Below, piece after piece: positions 8,618 to 16,531 of a DNA stretch of 38,956 nt. This stretch comes from Ignavibacteriota bacterium (GTDB taxonomy: Bacteria > Bacteroidota > Ignavibacteria > Kapaibacteriales > UBA2268): positions 5,973 through 44,928 of the forward strand of contig JAGQWJ010000025.1 in assembly GCA_020437395.1 (NCBI GenBank), given 5' to 3'. A program made the translations under genes and the position numbers. Within the stretch, counting starts at the first letter, position 1, and every line of letters begins with the position of its first letter. Below the pieces are notes generated by a model. It saw only the letters and a program-made list of their open reading frames with translations. It made no database searches and had not been told where the DNA came from.

Positions 8618-10234
8618 ATGAAAACAAGAGTTTTACATAATTTGGGATTGGCAACTGTAGCAATTATTTGCCTATCTTTTTTATTGCCTTCAAGTGTGAC
8701 GGCACAGTACTATTATCCTGAAAGAGTTATTATTATAGAACAACCGCATGATGTAATTGAGTGCGAAGGATCATTAGATCAGTTCCTTTTTGTGGTAGCT
8801 GCACCGAGCCAAAAGCAATATAAAATTGCTTATAGATGGTGGAAAGATGGTAGAGTAATATCTGATTGGGTTGAAGATTTTGGTCAAATTACTTTTGACA
8901 CTTTGAGATATAGACTAAGTGGTCTTTATAGAGCAGAAATGTTCGTATTCGATCCAGAATATGATGGTGGAGAAGATGAAGATTATGAAACTGAAGTCCC
9001 TGGTGATTATAGCTATGAAGAAGCTAGAATATCTCCTATAGTATTCTCAGACGTTGCGAATTTATATGCCTTGCAAAAACCTGTGTTTATGAGTGATATA
9101 GAAAGCGTATTTAGCAAAGTTGGTGGCAATCTATCTTTGACATTCGACGCACAGATTTATGGCGAACACAACATGGAAGATCCAACTTATTGGTCACAAA
9201 TACAGTGGTACCGTGGTAACACGCCGTTAGAAGATGGTGAAAGATATGAAGGTACTAGATCTTCAATTTTGAACATTGAAAATGTAATGGCTTCGGACTT
9301 TGCTACTAACTATAGAGTTAGATTAGTTGGAGAATGCGATACAGTTTGGTCAAATGAATTTGCGATTAATGAAGAACCAAATGCAATTATTACAATTCAA
9401 CCTACTAGCGTTGATGGTTGTATTGATGACGTAGTTCAATTAACAGTTGAAGCCGAATCTACTATTCCAAATGTAAATCTTGCTTACCAATGGTGGGTAG
9501 ATGGCACAATGATTATGGACGAAGCTGGTAAATTTAACGGAGCAAATACTCCAAACTTAAATGTAACACTAACAACTGATTTAGCTTATGATGGTACAGA
9601 GGAATTTTCTTGTCAAGTTTGGCCAGTTGGATTCCCTAACAATGGTGTAATAAGTGATGCAGGTATGATTACGTGGAAAACTGCTCCTGCAATTACTATG
9701 GATTTGAGCAGTGATTATTCAGCTAAAGAAGATGACAGAGTTGAAATGTACATTGAAGCAGCTGGAGCAAACTTAACTTATACTTGGACTCATGATGGCA
9801 CGGACTTAGGCAATAACAATGATACTTTAGTTATTGATAATGTAGCTATGGATGATGCTGGTGAATACGTGGTAACAGTAACTAATGATTGTGGTGAAGT
9901 AACTTCAACAACTGCTACATTAGCTGTTACAAAAGGTCCAATTATTACTACTAGTGTTAATGCACAAGTTGGATTAGGATTAACTCAAAACTATCCAAAT
10001 CCATTTAGTAATAACTCCACTATCTCTTTCAACTCACAAAGAAGTGGAAACGCTACAGTTGTGTTGACTGATATGTTGGGTAACGTAGTTGCTAACTTGT
10101 ACAATGGTACTGTAAATGCTGGTGTTGATACTCGTATCGATATCAATGCTAACAACTTGAATTCTGGTACTTACTTCATTACTTTGAGAATGGGTGATAA
10201 AGTAGAAACAAGACAAATATCTGTTGTGAGGTAA
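8618..10234 (+). CDS. Secreted multi-Ig-like-domain protein with T9SS type A sorting domain (paralogue 1)
   Basis: A 538-residue exported protein. I placed the start at the ATG preceded by GGAG (8607-8610), because it begins a clean signal peptide ending in SSVTAQ; a frame extension to 8564 adds 18 residues without a ribosome site. Four Ig-like units follow: a first unit with ECEGSLDQF, a second with WSQIQWYRG, a third with YQWWVDG and a fourth ending DDAGEYVVTVTNDCGEV. The C-terminal sorting domain contains LTQNYPNPFSNNSTISF and GTYFITLRMGDKVETRQ. It is probably exported by T9SS to the cell surface or medium, as an adhesin or structural protein. The next gene is a diverged tandem copy. A strong terminator follows. 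Confidence 0.88.
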   Translation: MKTRVLHNLGLATVAIICLSFLLPSSVTAQYYYPERVIIIEQPHDVIECEGSLDQFLFVVAAPSQKQYKIAYRWWKDGRVISDWVEDFGQITFDTLRYRLSGLYRAEMFVFDPEYDGGEDEDYETEVPGDYSYEEARISPIVFSDVANLYALQKPVFMSDIESVFSKVGGNLSLTFDAQIYGEHNMEDPTYWSQIQWYRGNTPLEDGERYEGTRSSILNIENVMASDFATNYRVRLVGECDTVWSNEFAINEEPNAIITIQPTSVDGCIDDVVQLTVEAESTIPNVNLAYQWWVDGTMIMDEAGKFNGANTPNLNVTLTTDLAYDGTEEFSCQVWPVGFPNNGVISDAGMITWKTAPAITMDLSSDYSAKEDDRVEMYIEAAGANLTYTWTHDGTDLGNNNDTLVIDNVAMDDAGEYVVTVTNDCGEVTSTTATLAVTKGPIITTSVNAQVGLGLTQNYPNPFSNNSTISFNSQRSGNATVVLTDMLGNVVANLYNGTVNAGVDTRIDINANNLNSGTYFITLRMGDKVETRQISVVR

Positions 10235-10262
10235 TCACTTAGATTAAATTACGGTTCTTACA

Positions 10263-10294
10263 AGCCGAGTAGTCTATGACTACTCGGCTTTTTT
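10263..10294 (+). terminator. Rho-independent terminator after the first Ig-like cargo gene
   Basis: A perfect 12-bp stem (AGCCGAGTAGTC at 10263-10274 with GACTACTCGGCT at 10278-10289) has a 3-base loop and runs into six T residues. It separates the two Ig-like genes into independent transcripts. Confidence 0.9.
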
Positions 10295-10366
10295 ATTGAA
10301 ATTAATGTAATTTTTGATGACTTCAGTTGTTATTTAAATTATAAATATTAAACATGGACGAATATT

Positions 10367-12004
10367 ATGAAATCTATTTTTACAAGTGTGTTTATAATAG
10401 CATTAGCACTAACGCTAAGCCAAAAAGCCAAAGCACAAAGCACCGCCGAAGCAATAATAATAGAACAACCAAAGGATGTAATAGAATGCGAAGGCAGTCT
10501 AGATCAATTCCTATTCGTAGTAGCTGCACCGAGCCAAAAGCAGTACAAAATAGCTTACCGATGGTTGAAAGACGGCAGGGCTATCACCAGCTGGGTGGAG
10601 GATTTCGGACAGTTAACATTCGATACTCTAAGATATAGAATGAGTGGGCTATACAATGCGGAACTGTTCGCTTTTGACCCAAATTGGACCTCTGATTATG
10701 GGAGTCCATTTAGTTTTGATTCTGCTCGTGTCTCCCCAATTGTCAGCTCAGACAAGGCGAATCTATATGTTCTGCAACCGCCATCATTTATTAAAGATAT
10801 AGAGACTAAAACAATACGAGTAGGGCAAGGGGGATCATTTACTTTCGATGCAAATATATACGGTGAACACAACATAGACGACCCATCTTATTGGACTGAT
10901 ATACAGTGGTTCAAAGACTCTATTGCACTCATAGATGGAGATAGAATATCAGGGTCACAATCTTCTATTTTGACAATTAGCAATGTAAATGAAACTGATT
11001 ATTCAACCAAATACAGAGTCCGTCTATCAGGCGATTGTGATACTATTTGGTCGAATATATTTGGGATGGAACAAGAGCCAACTATAGATTTCTATATAAT
11101 GGGTGGCTATCCAGTTGGTCCACAATGTGCGTCTGGTCCAATTACCTATAGATTAGCAGTAAAAACAGACCCAGTAGATTACCCATTTGAGTATCAATGG
11201 TACCGTAATGGTAAACCAGTTGATAATGATACTAATAAATATAAATATTCAATACTGCCGCATCCTTACCCGGGCTATAGAGAATTTCGAATGGATATAA
11301 ATTGGCATCCAGATTTTGAAGAAATCGAAGATGAGCCAGCTGTTGATCAGGATTTTTATTGTGCGATGTGGCCTAAAGGATTCAAACAGAATAGAGTTGA
11401 TAATATAAATGAGAAACACAAATATGATTATAATTTTCGTTGGCATAAACCGATACAATTAATCACAGACTTGGAAGAAGAATACACTATTGAAGAAGGT
11501 AAACCATTTGAATTGAAAGTAAAAGGTAAAAGCAACTACATACTATATAGATGGTTAAAAGATGGTAAGGATTATGGGGGGGCGAGCAATAAATTCAAGA
11601 TTAAAAAAACTGAATTATATGATTCAGGAATATATCAAGTTGAAATGTCAAATGAATGTGGGATTACTTCAAGCGGAAAAGCAAAAGTTACCGTCACACC
11701 GAAACAAACAATAACAGGTATTGATGATAACTCAGCGAATCAAGAAATAAACATTTATCCGAATCCACTTACTTCGAGTTCTACTCTTAATATTAAATCA
11801 ACTACATCGGGAAGAGTTTCCGTTATTCTTTCGGATTTATTGGGAAACAAACTCGCAGATATATTTGATGGTATAATTCAGTCAGGGCAAAGCGAATTGA
11901 TAAAGTTGAACTTTGATAATGTTGGCCTAACGAGTGGAACGTATTATTTGATAATCCAAATGGGCAGTAGTGTTGAGACTAGAAAAATATCTGTTGTGAG
12001 GTAA
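10367..12004 (+). CDS. Secreted Ig-like-domain protein with T9SS type A sorting domain (paralogue 2)
   Basis: A 545-residue exported protein and tandem paralogue of the preceding cargo gene. A signal peptide of about 23 residues ends KAKAQS. The first domain is nearly the same as in paralogue 1 (ECEGSLDQF and APSQKQYKIAYRW shared), and the second is clearly related (YGEHN-DDPSYW). The third is strongly diverged, with Pro- and Tyr-rich insertions. The fourth has YRWLKDG and YDSGIYQVEMSNECG. The sorting domain has IYPNPLTSSSTLNI and GTYYLIIQMGSSVETRK. The last codons and stop share 20 identical bases with the first copy. It is probably a cell-surface or secreted binding or structural protein; its ligand is unknown. 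Confidence 0.87.
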   Translation: MKSIFTSVFIIALALTLSQKAKAQSTAEAIIIEQPKDVIECEGSLDQFLFVVAAPSQKQYKIAYRWLKDGRAITSWVEDFGQLTFDTLRYRMSGLYNAELFAFDPNWTSDYGSPFSFDSARVSPIVSSDKANLYVLQPPSFIKDIETKTIRVGQGGSFTFDANIYGEHNIDDPSYWTDIQWFKDSIALIDGDRISGSQSSILTISNVNETDYSTKYRVRLSGDCDTIWSNIFGMEQEPTIDFYIMGGYPVGPQCASGPITYRLAVKTDPVDYPFEYQWYRNGKPVDNDTNKYKYSILPHPYPGYREFRMDINWHPDFEEIEDEPAVDQDFYCAMWPKGFKQNRVDNINEKHKYDYNFRWHKPIQLITDLEEEYTIEEGKPFELKVKGKSNYILYRWLKDGKDYGGASNKFKIKKTELYDSGIYQVEMSNECGITSSGKAKVTVTPKQTITGIDDNSANQEINIYPNPLTSSSTLNIKSTTSGRVSVILSDLLGNKLADIFDGIIQSGQSELIKLNFDNVGLTSGTYYLIIQMGSSVETRKISVVR

Positions 12005-12038
12005 ACACTCTAAAAGATTTTTATTTATAACACCCCGT

Positions 12039-12100
12039 CAGACACACTTTGCGTGTCTGCCACCCCTCTTTCGGAAAATTTCATTTTCCATAAAGAGGGG
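12039..12100. repeat. Compound palindromic intergenic repeat (REP-like)
   Basis: Two adjacent hairpins fill the gap between the second Ig-like gene and the small lipoprotein. The first pairs CAGACAC (12039-12045) with GTGTCTG (12053-12059). The second pairs CCCCTCTTT (12063-12071) with AAAGAGGGG (12092-12100) and has an inner GGAAAA/TTTTCC helix. The GC-rich ends stand out from the AT-rich surroundings. The form resembles dispersed palindromic elements found between bacterial genes. It may also act as a terminator, but no long T-tract follows. Confidence 0.6.
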
Positions 12101-12125
12101 AATAATCTTTTCATTATATTGCATT

Positions 12126-12485
12126 ATGAAAAAGATTATATTAATATTAAGTTTAGTGTTGGTTTTCGCTTGTAGTGAAGATGAGGGTATGTCTGATGAG
12201 AAATTCATTCAGATTTACCAAGAGGTTTTAGTTGCTCGAGAAAGTACTGCGGACAGAGAAGCTGGAACATCGAAAGTAAATGAAGTCTTTGCTAAATATA
12301 ATATTAGTGAACCGGAATTCCGTAGGATGTACCTTAAAATGGCTTCCGATAAGCCAAAAAGATTAGCCGAAATGATGGATTCTATTCGTATTCAAACAGA
12401 AGTGGAGATTGGCAAAATAGATTCTACTAAAAAAGTGTTAGAGATGGAACAAGATACCAACTCCGCCACCAAGACCGATAAATGA
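12126..12485 (+). CDS. Small lipoprotein of unknown function
   Basis: A 119-residue protein with a lipoprotein signal (MKKIILILSLVLVFAC, lipidated cysteine at residue 16), followed by a charged, helix-rich region. Its layout (short lipoprotein, helical, YNISEPEFRRMY segment) resembles small Bacteroidota lipoproteins of the DUF4296 kind, but I cannot assign the family with confidence. It is probably anchored in the outer or inner membrane facing the periplasm. Its last 48 bases overlap the 3' end of the convergent beta-barrel gene, an unusually long coding overlap. Confidence 0.7.
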   Translation: MKKIILILSLVLVFACSEDEGMSDEKFIQIYQEVLVARESTADREAGTSKVNEVFAKYNISEPEFRRMYLKMASDKPKRLAEMMDSIRIQTEVEIGKIDSTKKVLEMEQDTNSATKTDK

Positions 12486-13007
12486 ACCGTTGTCGCCAAC
12501 TCGTTCCAAGAAGTTATCAAAAGAATCATTAGAAGTTGTTTGGTATTGTAATCCCAAATTGATGTTGAAAGATACTGCGCTATTAAGTATATAGTTATAC
12601 CCAACACCTAAGCCGAGGTTATGATAAACATCTTTATCATATAGTTTGATTTCCTTTTCGAAATCAGTACCTTGGTCAATGTATGTCACACTATTTTTCT
12701 CAAAATACCATAAGCTAGCAGCAGCAAATCCATAAATTTTATGTTCAGAATCTCTGTAAAGAGTTTTTTGGTATTCGACACCGGTGATTATAGTTAGATT
12801 GAGGTCATTATCGGCGTTGCTACCAGTGTAATACGGCATTACAGTAAACTGAAAAGCATTGTGGCGATCTAATTCTATGACATAACCCAATCCGGTACCG
12901 GAAATAGTGGAATAGCTAATACCTAATTGGTGCTGAGGATATTTACTAGCAAATCCAGAAGTGGTTGCAAGAAATAAAATTGTTATTATTGTACTTTTAA
13001 AACGCAT
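12438..13007 (-). CDS. Probable outer-membrane beta-barrel protein
   Basis: A 189-residue exported protein. I chose the ATG at 13007 because it begins a signal peptide (MRFKSTIITILFLATTSGFAS) and has a GGAAA site just upstream; a longer frame to 13040 would put 11 polar residues before the signal. The mature part alternates hydrophobic and polar residues with many Gly and Tyr (QLGISYSTISGTGLGYVIEL, GLGGGVGILFHL) and ends in a hydrophobic residue, as small 8-strand barrels do. It overlaps the end of the yraN-like gene by 11 bases and is the last gene of the purF-yraN operon. Its ligand or role is unknown. Confidence 0.7.
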   Translation of the reverse strand: MRFKSTIITILFLATTSGFASKYPQHQLGISYSTISGTGLGYVIELDRHNAFQFTVMPYYTGSNADNDLNLTIITGVEYQKTLYRDSEHKIYGFAAASLWYFEKNSVTYIDQGTDFEKEIKLYDKDVYHNLGLGVGYNYILNSAVSFNINLGLQYQTTSNDSFDNFLERVGDNGSFIGLGGGVGILFHL

Positions 13008-13350
13008 TTTCCAGATGTGTGATTTGTGGTTTACCAGCAATGATATCTATGGCTATTAAATCCATACGGCAATCTTTATCTGTTATTTTATTAATATTAA
13101 GATAACCCTCGGCAGCTTTTCTTAACTTCATTTGCTTACCATAAGTAACAGATTCAATTGCAGTTCCAAAGTTATTATTGTTTCTACCTTTTACCTCGCA
13201 GAAAACCAAAATATTATCAATTTCGGCTACTATGTCTATTTCCCCAAGTTTCCCATAATGGAAGTTACGTTTGATTATCTTATAGCCCTTTTTTATAAGA
13301 TAGTCTTCGGCTAATTCTTCAAAATTATGTCCAACTTGCGTATTGTCCAT
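12997..13350 (-). CDS. YraN family (UPF0102) nuclease-like protein
   Basis: A 117-residue protein of the UPF0102/YraN family, a PD-(D/E)XK nuclease fold of uncertain cell role. The N-terminal helix has GHNFEELAEDYLIKKGY. The predicted metal-binding residues are visible: GEID at 36-39, then E52 and K54 in CEVKGR. Length is the usual 115-125 residues. The start overlaps the purF stop by one base (TAATG), which suggests translational coupling, and the end overlaps the beta-barrel gene. Confidence 0.88.
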   Translation of the reverse strand: MDNTQVGHNFEELAEDYLIKKGYKIIKRNFHYGKLGEIDIVAEIDNILVFCEVKGRNNNNFGTAIESVTYGKQMKLRKAAEGYLNINKITDKDCRMDLIAIDIIAGKPQITHLENAF

Positions 13351-15248
13351 TAGTAAGCCCTAATGTTTTTCCCTTCGTAATAGTTGATAAATGCACGGTT
13401 CACGACTCTCATTCCACTTGCCGTTGGGTAATTGCCGGTAAAGTACCAATCGCCTTTGTGATTTGGACAAGCTATATGCAAGTGTTCTACAGTTTGGAAT
13501 ATAACTTCTACTTCTGCATTAATAGTTTCTTCTCTGATTAATTGAGCTACTTTTTTAGAAATCTCATCATCTGTAAATAGGTCGTAGATACCTTTAACAT
13601 AATTCACTCCGTCATATTCAGGTAATGAAACAGATACCTTACATTTCTTATAAACTTCTTCTATTACCTCTTCCTTACCTTGTTCTTTTAATAGCTCGAT
13701 TGCGGCTCTGAAAGCAATAAAATCTCCCAATTTTGCCATATCAATTCCATAACAATCTGGGTAGCGTATCTGAGGTGCAGAAGAAACGACTATTATCTTC
13801 TTGGGCTTCAAAGTATCTAATATTCTTATAATGCTCTTTTGCAAAGTAGTGCCCCTAACAATACTGTCATCTAGTACTACTAATGTGTCTGTTGGTTTTA
13901 TTGTACCATAAGTAACATCATATATGTGCGAAACTAAGTCATCACGTGAACTATCTTCGGTTATGAAAGTTCTCAATTTTGCATCTTTTATTGCAATTTT
14001 CTCAAGTCTAACTCTCTTTTCGAGTATTTTGCCCAAATCTTCGTCACTCAGCGAGCCATTTCTTTCTATAATTTCGTCTATCTGTATTCTTTTCTGATAA
14101 TCCTCCATTCCCTTCAATAATCCATAGAACGCAACTTCGGCAGTATTCGGGATGAATGAGAATACCGTATTATCCAAATCCCCAGCTATAGAGTTTATTA
14201 CTTGATTCGTCACTTGTTTACCTAGTTCTAATCTCTCGTTATATATATCAGCATCATTGCCACGTGAGAAATAAATTCTTTCAAACGAACAAGATAACTT
14301 TTCTTGAGGTTCCCGAATTTGCTCGAAAGAAATTTTGCCATTTTTCTTAATTATTATAGCATGACCAGGGTCTAATTCCTTAATTTCATCAATATCAACC
14401 TTGAAAGCTGTTTGTATAACCGGTCTCTCGGAAGTAACCACAACTACTTCATCATCTATATAATAGAAGCAAGGCCGAATACCATTTGGATCTCTTAGAA
14501 CAAAAGAGTCGCCATGTCCAACCATACCAGCAATACTGTAACCGCCGTCCCATTTTTTTGCTGACCTTCGTAGCATATTTGCAATATCTAATTTCTCCAT
14601 AATCATTGGAGAACCTTCTTTCTTACTATAACCTTGACTTTTCAAATCGAACCAAACCTTATTTACTTCTTTATCTAGAAAATGACCAGTTCTTTCTAAT
14701 ATCGTTATAGTATCTGCTTTTTCTTTAGGATGTTGACCAAGATTGATAAGAGTCTCGAACAACTCATCAACGTTAGTCATATTGAAATTTCCTGCCATAA
14801 TCAGATTTTTGTGCATCCAATTATTAGCACGTAAGAAAGGATGGCAGTTTTCAATTTTATTTTTACCATAAGTACCGTAGCGTAGATGTCCTAGATAGAC
14901 GTTGCCAACATAAGGTAATTCTTCAGCTGCTAATTCCAGATTATTTTTATACTCTGGATTATTTCTCATACGCTTATTAATCTTTCTTGAGATCTGACCG
15001 AAGATGTCCTGAATTGGTTGATTTTCTACAGAGCGACGTCTAAATATATAAGGATTACCAGGTTCTGGGTCAAACTTTATGCTAAGGAAACCAGCACCGT
15101 CTTGGCCTCGATTATGCTGTTTTTGCATAAGTAAATACATTTTGTTGATGCCATAAAACGGACTGCCATACTTTTCTATATAGTAAGACATTGGCTTCAA
15201 TAATCTAAGTAGAACTATACCACATTCGTGCTTTATCGGATCGCTCAT
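13350..15248 (-). CDS. purF: Amidophosphoribosyltransferase-like protein (PurF family)
   Basis: A 632-residue enzyme of the glutamine PRPP amidotransferase family, which makes 5-phosphoribosylamine in the first step of purine synthesis. The class II glutaminase domain begins after a short propeptide: HECGIVLL places the nucleophile at C9, and NRGQDGAGF and GHLRYGTYG follow. The phosphoribosyltransferase half has the PRPP loop TLVVLDDSIVRGTT, then APQIRYPDCYGID. It is longer than E. coli PurF (about 505 residues); extra segments lie in the glutaminase half and at the C-terminus, as in a long PurF type of Bacteroidota. It leads an operon with yraN and a barrel protein. A -7-like box lies upstream at 15281-15288. 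Confidence 0.85.
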   Translation of the reverse strand: MSDPIKHECGIVLLRLLKPMSYYIEKYGSPFYGINKMYLLMQKQHNRGQDGAGFLSIKFDPEPGNPYIFRRRSVENQPIQDIFGQISRKINKRMRNNPEYKNNLELAAEELPYVGNVYLGHLRYGTYGKNKIENCHPFLRANNWMHKNLIMAGNFNMTNVDELFETLINLGQHPKEKADTITILERTGHFLDKEVNKVWFDLKSQGYSKKEGSPMIMEKLDIANMLRRSAKKWDGGYSIAGMVGHGDSFVLRDPNGIRPCFYYIDDEVVVVTSERPVIQTAFKVDIDEIKELDPGHAIIIKKNGKISFEQIREPQEKLSCSFERIYFSRGNDADIYNERLELGKQVTNQVINSIAGDLDNTVFSFIPNTAEVAFYGLLKGMEDYQKRIQIDEIIERNGSLSDEDLGKILEKRVRLEKIAIKDAKLRTFITEDSSRDDLVSHIYDVTYGTIKPTDTLVVLDDSIVRGTTLQKSIIRILDTLKPKKIIVVSSAPQIRYPDCYGIDMAKLGDFIAFRAAIELLKEQGKEEVIEEVYKKCKVSVSLPEYDGVNYVKGIYDLFTDDEISKKVAQLIREETINAEVEVIFQTVEHLHIACPNHKGDWYFTGNYPTASGMRVVNRAFINYYEGKNIRAY

Positions 15249-15280
15249 AAACTAAGGGGGATTTGATTATTTAACGAATT

Positions 15281-15288
15281 CAAAAATA
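15281..15288 (-). promoter_or_regulatory. Candidate -7 promoter box for purF operon
   Basis: On the minus strand this reads TATTTTTG, matching TAnnTTTG, 33 bases before the purF ATG. No TTG is present at the expected -33 position, so support is partial. Confidence 0.4.
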
Positions 15289-15407
15289 AGAAAATTATTT
15301 AAAAGGTTTTATTATTGTTTTGAGTATAGTCGGATTTAAACTTTCCAGATTTTAAAATTAAAATTATTAGAATTTGAAAAATCTAGCCAAACAATAATAA
15401 ACTGCCC

Positions 15408-15454
15408 TGACTTTGTTACAAGAATCAAAGTAAACTGGGTTGACTTTGTTACAA
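15408..15454. repeat. 14-bp direct repeat TGACTTTGTTACAA, two copies 33 bp apart
   Basis: Identical copies lie at 15408-15421 and 15441-15454, about three helical turns apart, in the purF to membrane-protein spacer. It may be a tandem binding site for a regulator or a short duplication. No protein can be assigned. Confidence 0.55.
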
Positions 15455-15609
15455 AATTACATCCCGACTCCACCTATGTTACTAATTATATAGCCTTAAC
15501 TGAATGATTCATTTTATTCTCAATAGAGTGTAAAATCCTTTTGACGTTATGTATATTATTATTAACTTCGTGTCAATTATATTATACATTATCAAAAAAG
15601 TTTATAGAA

Positions 15610-16068
15610 ATGGAAAAATTATCACTGGCTGAAAAGAGACCTATATTCTCATTATTAACTACCATCATTACATTCGCTGCTTACTATTGGTATGTTACAG
15701 AATTGTATATAGAGAAGACATTGACAGTGCAAACTGAAATCGAATTTTGGAGTGCAGTTATTCTCATTCTCATCCCAGTATTTGTTGTGAGTAAAATTAT
15801 TCTAATGATTGTACTAACTATAATTAATACAATCATAACTGGAGAGGAAACAAGATTTGACAAGTTAGATGAGTTCGGAAAATTAATAGATATAAAAGCC
15901 ACTCGAAATTTCTATCATGTATTTATTGTTGGCTTTCTACTATTTTTAAATTCTTTAGCATTTAGCTTCAATATTTTTATCTCATTTAATATTATCCTAT
16001 TTACTATACTAATCTCAGCTATAATAGCAGATTTATCTGAGTTTTATTATATGCGAAGTGGAGTTTAA
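15610..16068 (+). CDS. Four-helix membrane protein of the DUF2178 kind
   Basis: A 152-residue inner-membrane protein with about four hydrophobic helices, in two pairs split by a charged cytoplasmic loop (EETRFDKLDEFGKLIDIKATRN). The loop pattern DE-x-x-LIDIKATRN and the small XRE gene that follows after 3 bases are typical of the DUF2178 family, whose role is unknown. I chose the ATG at 15610 (MEKLSLAEKRP) because it gives a normal polar N-terminus. Together with the next gene it may form an autoregulated membrane protein/repressor pair. Confidence 0.7.
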   Translation: MEKLSLAEKRPIFSLLTTIITFAAYYWYVTELYIEKTLTVQTEIEFWSAVILILIPVFVVSKIILMIVLTIINTIITGEETRFDKLDEFGKLIDIKATRNFYHVFIVGFLLFLNSLAFSFNIFISFNIILFTILISAIIADLSEFYYMRSGV

Positions 16069-16071
16069 ACT

Positions 16072-16299
16072 ATGAGTAAAAACTTTATTAGCTCTAATAT
16101 AAGAGTACTCCGATTTCATAACAATGAGATGACCCAACAGCAATTAGCAGACGCAGTTGATGTGACTCGCCAAACTATAGTTGCAATCGAAAAAGGCAAA
16201 TACTCTCCATCATTGGAGCTTGCATTCAAAATTGCTCGAATTTTCGATAAAAAACTAGAAGAAGTATTTAATTATGAGCCATTGGAGGGCTCAAAATGA
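16072..16299 (+). CDS. Small XRE-family transcriptional regulator
   Basis: A 75-residue protein that is almost only a Cro/C1-type helix-turn-helix: NIRVLRFHNNEMTQQQLADAVDVTRQTIVAIEKGKYSPSLELAFKIARIF. It resembles YozG/YgzD-like regulators encoded beside small membrane proteins. It follows the membrane-protein gene by 3 bases, and its stop overlaps the start of the decayed downstream gene by ATGA, so all three were once one operon. Target genes are probably its own operon. Confidence 0.93.
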   Translation: MSKNFISSNIRVLRFHNNEMTQQQLADAVDVTRQTIVAIEKGKYSPSLELAFKIARIFDKKLEEVFNYEPLEGSK

Positions 16300-16520
16300 T
16301 TGAGAATCTTTTCATATTTAAAACGAATATTGATAATGGTGAACGGATTAATGGAATTAAAGAGGATTTGAATTCTAATCCCTTTGTTCGTAATTGGTAT
16401 TTAGATTAAGAAGATAAAGACAATGTACTCAAAGTACAAACTGACGGAAAAATAAGAGAAAACGAAATAATTGAAATAGTAAATTCAAATGGATTTGAAT
16501 GTGAAATTTTAACAGATTAA
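16296..16520 (+). pseudogene. Small HMA-like protein interrupted by an in-frame TAA
   Basis: Starting from an ATG that overlaps the regulator stop, the frame codes for 37 residues (MIENLFIFKTNIDNGERING to WYLD). A TAA follows at 16407-16409, and the frame then continues for 36 more residues (EDKDNVLKVQTDGKIREN, ending IVNSNGFECEILTD). The joined 74-residue product resembles small heavy-metal-associated-like proteins of Bacteroidota, in which the position of the stop is usually Leu (DLED-D-ILRV). A single TTA to TAA change would explain it. No downstream restart is likely. Sequencing error cannot be excluded. Confidence 0.65.
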
Positions 16521-16531
16521 GAGATATGTCA

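Larger units (their letters stand above)
15249..15609. other. 361-bp intergenic region between divergent purF and a membrane-protein gene
   Basis: No convincing gene lies here. The side next to purF holds a promoter-like box, and the middle holds a 14-bp direct repeat; both are listed separately. A reading frame from a TTG at 15541 runs into the downstream gene, but lacks a ribosome site and adds residues unlike its family. Confidence 0.6.

Noticed and set aside
15541..15609. N-terminal extension of the DUF2178-like protein from a TTG
   Set aside because: No ribosome site is seen, and the extension is unlike the polar start expected for this family.
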